The notes under the pieces were generated by a model, which worked only from the letters and a program-made list of their open reading frames with translations, did not search any database and had not been told where the DNA came from. Positions 1-8,131 of a stretch of DNA of 64,000 nucleotides are shown here, piece by piece (within the stretch, counting starts at the first letter, position 1; each line of letters opens with the position of its first letter). The stretch covers positions 16,243 through 80,242 of the forward strand of contig CABQKC010000006.1 in NCBI GenBank assembly GCA_902464635.1, written 5' to 3'. This stretch comes from an uncultured Caryophanales bacterium. GTDB taxonomy: Bacteria; Bacillota_I; Bacilli_A; RFN20; CAG-826. The translations under genes were made by a program, and so were the position numbers.

Positions 1-1
1 T

Positions 2-355
2 ACAAATGGTTTAAAAATACTAACTTCCCATTATTCAAGTTTGATAAATGCAACTAATCATGATTTGTATTGTCTAAAAATAATGTTAGATTTAATTGAC
101 GTTAGCGAGATTCCTTCAAATCTAAAAAAGATTGTTAAAGAAAACGACCTAAAGAAATGTCTAATTTCATTAATAAAAACATCCCAAGAAGAAGGAAATG
201 CCATCGCAGGCGATCCAACTTCAATTGCTAAGGCAATGACTTTATTAATAAAAGAAGAAATTAAAACCAATATGAACGAAAAAGGTAAAAACTCACTTCC
301 TAGCGGAGATATCCTCCTAGGAATGATGATGAAAAAGCCTTTATCAGAAATCTAA
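2..355 (+). CDS. C-terminal end of an unrecognised gene, cut by the window edge
   Basis: The frame is open from the first bases of the window to a TAA stop, so the real start lies upstream. The TTG at 41 is only the first start-like codon inside the window and has no ribosome binding site. The visible 117 residues are hydrophilic and Lys/Ile/Asp-rich, with no signal peptide or membrane segment, and look mostly helical. The end of the protein carries Gly/Pro turns followed by a Met- and Lys-rich tail. I do not recognise a family. A strong hairpin terminator follows 10 bp after the stop, so this is the last gene of its transcript. Confidence 0.55.
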   Translation, partial: TNGLKILTSHYSSLINATNHDLYCLKIMLDLIDVSEIPSNLKKIVKENDLKKCLISLIKTSQEEGNAIAGDPTSIAKAMTLLIKEEIKTNMNEKGKNSLPSGDILLGMMMKKPLSEI

Positions 356-364
356 ATCCTTAGG

Positions 365-388
365 CCTCTAGGAAACTAGAGGTTTTTT
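365..388 (+). terminator. Intrinsic terminator
   Basis: A 7-bp perfect stem (CCTCTAG/CTAGAGG) closed by a GAAA tetraloop is followed by six T. It ends the transcript of the truncated first gene. The T-tract exists only in the plus direction, so the convergent kinase gene does not obviously share it. Confidence 0.85.
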
Positions 389-390
389 AT

Positions 391-1953
391 TTATCTATTT
401 CTTGCAGAGAAGTCGAATAAATACTTATATGTATCCTTTAGTTTTGGGTATAACCCTTTGTAACAATTTTGATATAGTTCTTCATATATCTTCGCATTGT
501 CTTTATTTGGCTTAAACGTAATAGAAGGATGAACCATGCTAGAAATGGCTTCATTTGCATCCTTGAATTCCTTTGTAGCGAGGAAGCCAATAATTGCAGC
601 TCCCAACGAAGAGGTTTCATTAGTTTGGACTCTAGTAACTGGAAGATTGAATATATCCGCGGTGATTTGGCAAATTTCATCCGATCTAGAACCGCCCCCG
701 GCGATTCTAATTTCATTGAACCCATGTCTTAGGTTTTTGGCAAATCCTTCGCTAGCTAACCTAAGTTCATAATCAATTCCTTCAATTATGGCTTTATAGA
801 CATGCAGCCTTGTTGTTGAATCGCTAAAGCCGACAATAGACCCCTTTACTTCCGGTTTATCTAGATTTGAGCCCCAGAAAGGTTGCAAAAGTAATCCGTT
901 AGAACCAGCAGGTATGCTAAAGAGGTTTTTGTTATAGTCTTCGGGGTAAACATCATCAATTACAAGATCATTAATGTTCATCGCACCAAATTCTTTTAAG
1001 AACCAGTTAATCATCCAATACCCACGATATACTTGTACATCTAGATTGAATTGGCCAGGCAAGGTTGATGGATAGGCAGGAAAGAATTTGGATGGGGACA
1101 TGAACTTATTCACACTAGTTTCGACTGAACATGCAGTACCTAAAGAAATAGACAAAATTGTGTCTTTAATGACACCTGTCCCTAACGTTTCGCAAGATTT
1201 ATCAGATCCGCAGGCATAAATAACTAAGCCTTCCGGGAGTCCAGTTTCAAAGGAAGCTTTCTTGCTGATTCGTCCAATTTCTTGTTCACATTCAACTAAT
1301 TCACAAAGTTGATTTTTCTTAATAGAGAATATTTGACCCTGCATATGGGTTTCTGGTTTTTTATACCATTGCTTTTTCTTGTAATTTAATGGGTAATGCC
1401 CTGTGTAATCAGAAGCAGAGTCGATTAAATTACCAGTCAATTTGTAATTAAAATAAGTCGACAAGGCGACATATTTATCGATACGAGCGAAATTCTCTGG
1501 TTCATTTTCTTTAACCCAGTTAGCAACTGTCCTTCTTCTATTCATTTGGATAACAGCAGACATTCCAACAAGCCCAAATGCTAATCTAGAAAACAAAGGG
1601 AGTGGCTTTTCGCATTTTGCATATCTTTGGTCTAGCCAAAGTATCATTGGGCGGATTACCTTGTTGTCTTTGTCTAGCAAAACAGCAGAATCTCTAAAGC
1701 AAGTCATCGTAATACCTTTGACTCTTTTCATCAAATCTTTATTTTTGCTTATTCCTTGGGAACACTTGCATAAACATTCGTAATAATAAGCGGGATCTTG
1801 TTCGGCATAACCTGGTTTAGAAGAAAAATAAGCTGGTTCATAGGTTTGCTTTTCGCAGGCAAGAGTATTCCCGTTTCTATCAAATATCGATACACGTACC
1901 GACTGTGTTCCAAAATCTATCGTTAGAATTAAATTAGACTGTTCCATTTTCAT
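391..1953 (-). CDS. FGGY-family carbohydrate kinase (xylulokinase-like)
   Basis: This is an ATP-dependent sugar kinase of the FGGY family, which includes xylulo-, glucono-, glycero- and ribulokinases. The N-terminal phosphate-binding motif DFGTQSVR is at about residue 13. The C-terminal domain carries the adenosine-binding GGGSRSDE motif followed by a conserved Ser/Gly-rich helix (SSLGAAIIG). Its 520 residues are normal for the family. The sugar cannot be read with confidence; xylulose would fit the pentosan-type hydrolases elsewhere in the window, but that is inference. Two starts are possible. The second ATG (1945-1947) sits 6-7 nt from an AAGAGA Shine-Dalgarno, while the first ATG is almost on top of it, so the shorter form is likely. 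The gene is divergent from ppdK. Confidence 0.8.
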   Translation of the reverse strand: MKMEQSNLILTIDFGTQSVRVSIFDRNGNTLACEKQTYEPAYFSSKPGYAEQDPAYYYECLCKCSQGISKNKDLMKRVKGITMTCFRDSAVLLDKDNKVIRPMILWLDQRYAKCEKPLPLFSRLAFGLVGMSAVIQMNRRRTVANWVKENEPENFARIDKYVALSTYFNYKLTGNLIDSASDYTGHYPLNYKKKQWYKKPETHMQGQIFSIKKNQLCELVECEQEIGRISKKASFETGLPEGLVIYACGSDKSCETLGTGVIKDTILSISLGTACSVETSVNKFMSPSKFFPAYPSTLPGQFNLDVQVYRGYWMINWFLKEFGAMNINDLVIDDVYPEDYNKNLFSIPAGSNGLLLQPFWGSNLDKPEVKGSIVGFSDSTTRLHVYKAIIEGIDYELRLASEGFAKNLRHGFNEIRIAGGGSRSDEICQITADIFNLPVTRVQTNETSSLGAAIIGFLATKEFKDANEAISSMVHPSITFKPNKDNAKIYEELYQNCYKGLYPKLKDTYKYLFDFSARNR

Positions 1954-2158
1954 TCTCTTTTTTTCCAGGCTTAATTATAGATAAATTTTCGCCTAATGAA
2001 GATAGTTTTATTTTACTAAAGTAAAGCACATGTCTCTTTTTTAGGCTTTTCTTTATAAGAAACATATTAATTTTATCTTCTTTAGAAGGCTCTATATGTG
2101 GTAAGATTTATCCGCTGGGTTTAAAAACCCTTTATTAAATTGTCATTAGGAGGATACA
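1954..2158. promoter_or_regulatory. Divergent intergenic region with a TTTACT-AA-AGTAAA palindrome
   Basis: This 205-bp gap separates the divergent kinase and ppdK genes and must hold both promoters. A palindrome with arms TTTACT/AGTAAA lies at 2012-2025, and a short hairpin (GGGTTT/AAACCC) at 2117-2130. An AGGAGG ribosome binding site for ppdK is at 2148-2153, 5 nt before its ATG. I could not pick a confident -35/-10 pair. Operator roles are inference. Confidence 0.4.
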
Positions 2159-4819
2159 ATGGCAGAAAAGAAATATGTTTATTCCTTCAAAGAAGCCCAT
2201 GAAGCCCATTTAGGCAAGGACATTCTTGGAGGAAAAGGCAACGGTCTCGCCGAGATGACTGCCGCTGGAGTAAATATTCCAGCTGGATTCACCGTTACTA
2301 CCGAAGCCTGCAATCTCTATTACGAATCCGGTAAAAAGATTCCTGATTTCGTTTGGGACGACGTTGTCGCCCACATCCATCAAATCGAAGAAATCGATGG
2401 AAAAGCCTTTGGTGGCGGAAAAGGATTACCTCTTCTAGTTTCTGTTAGATCTGGTGCCCGTATGTCCATGCCAGGCATGATGGATACAATTCTTAACCTT
2501 GGTTTAAATGATGAAACCGTTAAAGAATTAGTCGAAGGAACCGGCAATGAAAGATTTGCTTGGGACTCCTATCGTCGTTTCATCTTGATGTTCACCAACA
2601 TCGCCAAAGGACATCCACGTACCAAGATGGATGCCATGCTTGATCAAATCAAGAAAGACAATGGCTACAAGCTTGATACCGAAGTCACCGTTCCACAATT
2701 AAAGGAACTCGTAAAAGCCTACAAGGCCTACTACAAAGAAACATTTGGTGAAGATTTCCCAACCGATCCATATGTCCAATTAAAAGAAGCTATCGCCGCT
2801 GTCTTCCGCAGCTGGGATAACCCACGTGCTAACGTTTATCGTCAAATGAACGGTATCCCATATGAATGGGGAACCGCCGTTAACGTTCAAACCATGGTAT
2901 TTGGTAACATGGGTGAAGATTCTGGTACTGGTGTTGCTTTCTCTAGAAACCCATCCACCGGTGAAAAGAAGATCTATGCCGAATTCTTACCAAACGCCCA
3001 AGGCGAAGACGTCGTTGCTGGCGTTCGTACCCCTCTCCACATCGAGGAACTCGAAAAGAGAATGCCAGAAGTCTATAAGCAATTCATGGAAACCATCAAG
3101 AGAATGGAAAACTATTTCCACGATATGCAAGACATGGAATATACCATCGAAAAAGGCAAACTCTACTTCTTACAAACCCGCAATGGTAAAAGAACCGCCA
3201 GAGCTGCTTTAAAGATTGCCTGCGACTTAGTCGACGAAGGTTTAATCGATGAAAAGGAAGCTTGCTTAAGAGTCGAACCAAAGCAACTCAATGACTTGCT
3301 CCACCCAACTTTCGATGAAGCTGACTTAAAGAAACACGAACCAATCTTAAAAGGTCTCCCAGCCTCCCCAGGTGCCGGAACCGGTAAGATTGTCTTCACC
3401 GCTGAAGAATGTAAGGAATTACACGACAAGGGAATCAAAGTTGTTCTCTGCCGTGCCGAAACTTCTCCAGAAGATATCATCGGTATGGTTAATTCCGAAG
3501 CTATCGTTACCGCTAGAGGCGGTATGACTAGCCACGCTGCCGTTGTTGCCCGTTCCATGGGTAAATGCTGCGTTGCCGGATGCACCGATGCCATAATCAA
3601 CGAAGAAGAAAAGACCATGAGCATTGGTGGCAAAGTCTATCACGAAGGTGATGTTATCTCTGTCAACGGTTCCACCGGTTACGTCTATGAAGGCGAAATC
3701 AAGATGGTTCCAGCCGACTTAGGTGGCGACTTTGGCCGTATGATGACTTGGGCCGATAAGTATCGTAGACTAAAGATCCGCGCTAACTGCAACACCCCAC
3801 TTGATGCCGATAATGCACATCAATTCGGTGCCGAAGGTATTGGTCTATGCCGTACCGAACGTATGTTCTTTGCCGATGACCGTATCCTTAACATGCGTTC
3901 CATGATTCTTTCCGAAACAGTCGAACAACGTGAAGCTGCCCTAGAAAGAATCCGTCCATATCAAGTTGACGACTTCTACCATATGTATATGTCTGCACCA
4001 GACGATATGGTCTGCATCCGTTTACTCGATCCACCACTACACGAATTCTTACCAACTATCGATGATGCCAAGAACATCAAAGACTTAGCCGAAAAGCTTA
4101 ATGTCTCCGAACAAAAGGTTCGCGATAGAATCAATCAATTGCAACAAGCTAACCCAATGATGGGTTTCCGTGGCGTACGTCTATGCGTTGCCTATCCAGA
4201 AATCTATCGTATGCAAGCTACCGCTATCATCCAAGCTGCTATCAAAGCCAGCAAGGAATTAGGCAAAGATGTTGAACCTGAAATCATGATTCCTCTCACC
4301 GGCGAATTAAAAGAATTCAAGTTTGCTAAGAACGTAGTTGTCGAAGCAGTCGAAAACGAAATGAAGAAGGAAGGCAAGACTCTTGTCTACCACGTTGGTA
4401 CCATGATCGAAGTTCCAAGGGGAGCTTTACAAGCTGGCAACATTGCCAAAGAAGCTGAATTCTTCTCCTTCGGAACCAACGACTTGACCCAATTAACCAT
4501 GGGCTTCTCCCGTGATGACTCCGGACAATTCTTGAATTACTACTATGACAAGAAGATTTATGAATTCGATCCATTCCAAACCATCGACGTCGAAGGTGTT
4601 GGCGAATTAGTCAAGATTGCCGTCGAACGTGGCCGTGCAACTAGAAAAGATCTAGTAGTCGGTGTCTGTGGTGAAACCGGTGGCGATCCAGCTTCCATCA
4701 TGTTCTATGATGCCGTTGGACTAGATTATGTCTCCTGTTCGCCATTCCGTGTCCCACTTGCTAGACTTGCCGCTGCACAAGCTAACATCGTTCACGAAAG
4801 AGAAAAAGCCGCTAAGTAA
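2159..4819 (+). CDS. ppdK: Pyruvate, phosphate dikinase
   Basis: The enzyme interconverts pyruvate + ATP + Pi and PEP + AMP + PPi in the cytoplasm, and serves glycolysis or PEP supply in many anaerobes. The order is an N-terminal ATP-grasp domain, a swivelling phosphohistidine domain with the catalytic His459 in GGMTSHAAVVARS, then the PEP/pyruvate barrel with GTNDLTQ and the catalytic Cys837 in GVCGETGGDP. The 886 residues match the bacterial family. The start is fixed by AGGAGG 5 nt upstream. Codon use is unlike the neighbours: Ala, Thr, Val and Ile codons end in C much more often and Pro is mostly CCA, as expected for a very highly expressed gene. It is read towards the origin, against the main gene orientation on this side. 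A terminator follows. Confidence 0.97.
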   Translation: MAEKKYVYSFKEAHEAHLGKDILGGKGNGLAEMTAAGVNIPAGFTVTTEACNLYYESGKKIPDFVWDDVVAHIHQIEEIDGKAFGGGKGLPLLVSVRSGARMSMPGMMDTILNLGLNDETVKELVEGTGNERFAWDSYRRFILMFTNIAKGHPRTKMDAMLDQIKKDNGYKLDTEVTVPQLKELVKAYKAYYKETFGEDFPTDPYVQLKEAIAAVFRSWDNPRANVYRQMNGIPYEWGTAVNVQTMVFGNMGEDSGTGVAFSRNPSTGEKKIYAEFLPNAQGEDVVAGVRTPLHIEELEKRMPEVYKQFMETIKRMENYFHDMQDMEYTIEKGKLYFLQTRNGKRTARAALKIACDLVDEGLIDEKEACLRVEPKQLNDLLHPTFDEADLKKHEPILKGLPASPGAGTGKIVFTAEECKELHDKGIKVVLCRAETSPEDIIGMVNSEAIVTARGGMTSHAAVVARSMGKCCVAGCTDAIINEEEKTMSIGGKVYHEGDVISVNGSTGYVYEGEIKMVPADLGGDFGRMMTWADKYRRLKIRANCNTPLDADNAHQFGAEGIGLCRTERMFFADDRILNMRSMILSETVEQREAALERIRPYQVDDFYHMYMSAPDDMVCIRLLDPPLHEFLPTIDDAKNIKDLAEKLNVSEQKVRDRINQLQQANPMMGFRGVRLCVAYPEIYRMQATAIIQAAIKASKELGKDVEPEIMIPLTGELKEFKFAKNVVVEAVENEMKKEGKTLVYHVGTMIEVPRGALQAGNIAKEAEFFSFGTNDLTQLTMGFSRDDSGQFLNYYYDKKIYEFDPFQTIDVEGVGELVKIAVERGRATRKDLVVGVCGETGGDPASIMFYDAVGLDYVSCSPFRVPLARLAAAQANIVHEREKAAK

Positions 4820-4842
4820 TTAGCTGGTTAAACAATCAAATT

Positions 4843-4869
4843 AGAGCTGCCGAAAGGTGGCTCTTTTTT
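4843..4869 (+). terminator. Intrinsic terminator of ppdK
   Basis: A 9-bp stem (AGAGCTGCC / GGTGGCTCT, with two wobble pairs) with a GAAA loop runs directly into a T-tract, 24 bp after the ppdK stop. Confidence 0.85.
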
Positions 4870-4912
4870 ACTATTTAAACAATAAATATGATATAGGGGG
4901 TTAATCGAATTT

Positions 4913-4938
4913 AAAAAATGGCTAGTTTTTGCTAGCCA
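4913..4938 (-). terminator. Intrinsic terminator of the mnmE-glmU operon
   Basis: On the minus strand the stem TGGCTAG/CTAGCCA with a CAAAAA loop is followed by six T. It lies 7 bp past the stop of the short glmU gene, so that gene ends there and does not continue into a lost acetyltransferase part. Confidence 0.85.
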
Positions 4939-4944
4939 CTTAAT

Positions 4945-5928
4945 TTATTTCATTTCCGAATCTTTTAGGGCAATGTCCTTAATATTTTTAAATTCAACAA
5001 CGTTATCGTTTCCTATATGTACGTTATCTAAATATGTATTAGGACCTATAACGTTTCCTTCGCCTATAGTAGAACCATTCATTATGAATGTATTAGGCCT
5101 TATAGTCGTATCTACTCCGACTGTTGAATCAGGAGAAATATATGTTGTTTCAGGATCTTCAATAGTTACTCCAGAAAGCATTAGTTCCTTATTGATTCTT
5201 TCTTGAATCTTTTTAGCAGCGATTGATAAGTGATATCTATCATTAACACCCATTGTTTCATCTAAATCATCAATTGAGAATGAACCGACTTTCTTGCCAT
5301 CTCCTGCGAATAAGCCAATAACGTCGGTTAAATAATATTCATGAGCGGCATTTGATGGGGTAAGCCTATCCAGGTCCCTAAATAGTTCTTTATTGTCAAA
5401 TACATACACCCCTGCATTAACTTCATTGATTTCAGCTTCTTCAGGCGTGCAGTCTCTTTGCTCGATTATTTTCTTAACATGGCCATTTTCAAGATAGATA
5501 CGTCCATATCCGGTAGGATCATCCATAAGTGCGGTTAAAATGGTTAAATCATTGCCATTTTCTTCATGCGCCTTTAGCAAAGCACCTAAGGTTTTACTTG
5601 TTAATAAAGGGGTATCGCCACAACAAACAATAGTAATACCTTCTTTGTCTTTCAATACTGGGGCAGTCATCATAATGGCATGACCGGTACCTTTTTGTTC
5701 TTTTTGCCAGACAACTTTAGAGTCTTTAGAAACTATAGATGAAGTCATTTCTCCACCAAATCCAACGATGGTGACTATTTCTTCAAACCCTAATGGTTTT
5801 AATGCTTCCAAAACATATTTAACCATTGGACGGCCTAAAATAGGGAAAGAGACTTTAGACATCTCATCTCTTTTGGATTTCATTCTAGTGCCCTTACCGG
5901 CCGCTAGTATTATTGCGTGTTTGTTCAT
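4945..5928 (-). CDS. glmU: GlmU-type UDP-GlcNAc pyrophosphorylase lacking most of the acetyltransferase domain
   Basis: The N-terminal 230 residues form a nucleotidyltransferase domain: LAAGKGTRMKS at residue 8, then QKGTGHAIM, CCGDTPLL and NEVNAGVYVFD. This domain couples GlcNAc-1-P to UTP to give UDP-GlcNAc for peptidoglycan and other glycans. A left-handed beta-helix begins at about residue 255 but stops after roughly three coils. The protein has 327 residues against about 450 for normal GlmU, so the part holding the acetyl-CoA site and catalytic His is absent. The stop is followed at once by a terminator, and the DNA beyond shows no remnant. So GlcN-1-P acetylation must be done elsewhere, or the substrate differs. 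Its ATG overlaps the ispE stop (ATGA), with an AGGAG ribosome binding site inside ispE. Confidence 0.85.
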   Translation of the reverse strand: MNKHAIILAAGKGTRMKSKRDEMSKVSFPILGRPMVKYVLEALKPLGFEEIVTIVGFGGEMTSSIVSKDSKVVWQKEQKGTGHAIMMTAPVLKDKEGITIVCCGDTPLLTSKTLGALLKAHEENGNDLTILTALMDDPTGYGRIYLENGHVKKIIEQRDCTPEEAEINEVNAGVYVFDNKELFRDLDRLTPSNAAHEYYLTDVIGLFAGDGKKVGSFSIDDLDETMGVNDRYHLSIAAKKIQERINKELMLSGVTIEDPETTYISPDSTVGVDTTIRPNTFIMNGSTIGEGNVIGPNTYLDNVHIGNDNVVEFKNIKDIALKDSEMK

Positions 5929-6782
5929 TTATTAGCTCCTCCCATAAGTGTTTTAGTCAAAGCGGAAATGTATCCAAGCTTTTCATATTTCTTTTGGGCC
6001 TCTTTCATTTTCTTAAGGTCAAAAGACATAGCAAATAAGCTAGATCCAGATCCTGACATTGAAACTATTTTAAACCCATCCTTGACTAATGAGGAATATA
6101 TTTCCCCTACTTTAGGCAAAAGATAGACTGCAGGAGGCATTAAATCATTGCCGATACTTCTAGCAATTAGATTCTCATCAGCAGTTTCTAAACCTTTTAT
6201 AACACCCTCTGTATCAATACGGATGCTCTCGCCTTTATAGTTAGAATAAACTTCTTTTGTAGATAAGCCTTCTTCTGGTTTAACAATTAATACATAAAAA
6301 GGCTTTAATAGCTTAATGGGTTCGTTCTTTTCTCCGATTCCCCCAACTCTAGAAGGGATGTTATGGATGAAAAACGGAACATCTGCCCCAATTGTTAATC
6401 CAATCTCGCATAATTGTTCATCGGAAAGATTGAGTTTAAGCATCTTGTTTAATGCGATTAAGACAGCAGCAGCATTAGAAGAACCACCACCTAGTCCAGC
6501 AGCAAAAGGAATCTCTTTATGAATATGGATAAGGAAATTTTCTTTAAATCCGCATGCTTTTCTTAAGGCGTCAGTAGCTTTTTTGCATAGATTAGCTTTA
6601 GCACTCATTAAACGAAAATCATCGCAAGTAATATAGGTGTCGTTGCTATAAATCTTGTTTATTTCAATGACATCATGCAATTCCAAAGGAAGGTTTATCA
6701 TGTCTAATTCATGATACCCATCATCTAATGTTCCCAATATTTTTAACGAAAGATTAATCTTGGCGTATGACTTAATGTCCAT
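5925..6782 (-). CDS. ispE: 4-diphosphocytidyl-2-C-methyl-D-erythritol kinase
   Basis: This GHMP-family kinase phosphorylates CDP-methylerythritol in the non-mevalonate (MEP) isoprenoid route. The N-terminal YAKINLSLKI strand and the ATP-binding motif PFAAGLGGGSSNAAAV at about residue 91 are both clear, and SMSGSGSSLFA near the C-terminus is the third GHMP motif. The 285 residues are normal for IspE. It lies 10 bp after rsmA and overlaps glmU by 4 bp, so the three are co-translated. Its presence implies that this organism makes isoprenoids by the MEP route. Confidence 0.93.
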   Translation of the reverse strand: MDIKSYAKINLSLKILGTLDDGYHELDMINLPLELHDVIEINKIYSNDTYITCDDFRLMSAKANLCKKATDALRKACGFKENFLIHIHKEIPFAAGLGGGSSNAAAVLIALNKMLKLNLSDEQLCEIGLTIGADVPFFIHNIPSRVGGIGEKNEPIKLLKPFYVLIVKPEEGLSTKEVYSNYKGESIRIDTEGVIKGLETADENLIARSIGNDLMPPAVYLLPKVGEIYSSLVKDGFKIVSMSGSGSSLFAMSFDLKKMKEAQKKYEKLGYISALTKTLMGGANK

Positions 6783-6792
6783 ATATAAATCC

Positions 6793-7602
6793 TTATTTTA
6801 ATAACTGTTTTCTATTTGATAAAAGAAGATATTGCTCAGGGGAAATTTGCTCTGGCCTATAATTTAATGGAATATTGCATTCTTGAAGCAAGGCTTTCGT
6901 TTTGTCTTCATCTTGTAATAAATCCTTCAAATTATTGTAGATTGTTTTCCTCCGTTTTAAAAATAGCGACTGAGATAGTTTATACGCTTTAAGGACGTTT
7001 TCATCAAAATTCGTATCTAAATCTATTTTTATGACTGTTGAATCAACATGCGGACGAGGGGAAAAGCAATTCTTATTAACATTAAATAGCTTTGTTGCTT
7101 TCCCTCTTAAAGTAAGAAGAATGTTTAAAGGGGAATAATCCTTGGTATTTGTTTTTGCTAATATTCTATCAGCTGCTTCCTTTTGAATCATAAAGACAAA
7201 CCTAGTAGCGTTCTTTGCTTCTAGTAAAGCCTTTTCTATCAAAGCAGACGTAATGTAATAAGGCAAATTACCAACAACTTTAGAATAGGATGAATAATCG
7301 ATTTTCAGCGCATTTCCCATTTCAATTTTTAAAAATTCATTGTTTTGGAAGTCGCTTTTTAGTTTGGTAATCATAGCTTCGTCTATATCAACAAGAGTTG
7401 CTTTTGCAGGTCCAAAAGATAAATAGTAAGACAACGAACCAGCCCCACAACCAATCTCTAAAACATTATCTTTTTCAGTTAATTCAAGACTAGAAACAAT
7501 AAGGGAGGCCTTTTCTTTATCGATAAGAAAATTTTGGCCAACTTCTTTTTTGGCAAGGAATTTTAATTGTTCTATTTCTTCAAAATATTTATTTGCATCC
7601 AT
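6793..7602 (-). CDS. rsmA: 16S rRNA adenine(1518/1519) dimethyltransferase
   Basis: RsmA (KsgA) makes the universal N6,N6-dimethyladenines in the 16S 3'-terminal helix late in 30S assembly, using S-adenosylmethionine. The SAM motif VLEIGCGAGSLSYYL is at about residue 48. The catalytic motif IV, NLPYYITS, is at about residue 112. A C-terminal helical domain (SLFLKRRKTIYNNL) follows. The 269 residues are typical. The start overlaps the end of rnmV by 14 bp and has a GGAGG ribosome binding site. The rnmV-rsmA pair is conserved across Firmicutes and links 5S maturation with 16S modification. Confidence 0.95.
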   Translation of the reverse strand: MDANKYFEEIEQLKFLAKKEVGQNFLIDKEKASLIVSSLELTEKDNVLEIGCGAGSLSYYLSFGPAKATLVDIDEAMITKLKSDFQNNEFLKIEMGNALKIDYSSYSKVVGNLPYYITSALIEKALLEAKNATRFVFMIQKEAADRILAKTNTKDYSPLNILLTLRGKATKLFNVNKNCFSPRPHVDSTVIKIDLDTNFDENVLKAYKLSQSLFLKRRKTIYNNLKDLLQDEDKTKALLQECNIPLNYRPEQISPEQYLLLSNRKQLLK

Positions 7603-8131
7603 TAATAAATTCCTCCAATTGTTTCTTATCTATATTCATTGCGTTTAGCCTTTTTAACAATGTCTTTCCGTTTCCGTATCCTAAATGGAAATGAGTCTCT
7701 ACATTTTCTTTGTTAACCCCGCTATTCTCACCTACTAGCTTAAGTTCAAGAAGGTCTGAATAGGTTAGATTTCCTGGAGTAGGCGATTTGGTAATAGTAA
7801 TGTGCGACAAGGCATCTAGAATTGTTTCCTTATCAGACTCCGCTACCCCAACCTTATGATGCTTAATTGCTTTTTCTTTTGGAATATAAGCGTGTTTCAG
7901 ATTTGGAATATGTTGATCTAGCACATCTCTTATCCTTTTTCCTGGATAATCTGGATCAGTTAAAACTATGACATCTTTCCTTTTTGACGCCTCCAAAATG
8001 TAGTCTATTGTTTCACGTGGAACGTCTGAGCCATTAGTGGTAACTATCTCCGCATCAAGAAAAGAAGTCAATAAGGATACATCGGTAGTGCCTTCTACTA
8101 CAATTAGGGCATTTATCACTGTCTTACTCAT
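7589..8131 (-). CDS. rnmV: Ribonuclease M5 (5S rRNA maturase)
   Basis: This TOPRIM-domain nuclease trims precursor 5S rRNA in low-GC Gram-positive bacteria. The TOPRIM glutamate is in VVEGTTDVSLL near residue 12, and the acidic metal-binding motif is TDPDYPGKR at about residue 59. The 180 residues are normal. The start overlaps the tatD stop (ATGA). A near-perfect parS palindrome (8009-8024) is written inside this gene, over the codons for DVPRET, and another (8132-8147) lies just before its start. Confidence 0.92.
   Translation of the reverse strand: MSKTVINALIVVEGTTDVSLLTSFLDAEIVTTNGSDVPRETIDYILEASKRKDVIVLTDPDYPGKRIRDVLDQHIPNLKHAYIPKEKAIKHHKVGVAESDKETILDALSHITITKSPTPGNLTYSDLLELKLVGENSGVNKENVETHFHLGYGNGKTLLKRLNAMNIDKKQLEEFINGCK
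8009..8024. other. parS: parS-like chromosome partition site 1
   Basis: The plus strand reads TGTTTCACGTGGAACG. It matches 15 of 16 positions of the known Bacillus subtilis parS sequence read on its reverse strand. It is centred on CACGTG within rnmV. ParB (Spo0J) binds such sites and loads condensin near the origin. The site lies about 5 kb from the first DnaA boxes, which fits its role. Confidence 0.75.

Noticed and set aside
3163..3633. 156-codon frame antisense to ppdK
   Set aside because: It mirrors the biased codons of ppdK and has no ribosome binding site or family features.
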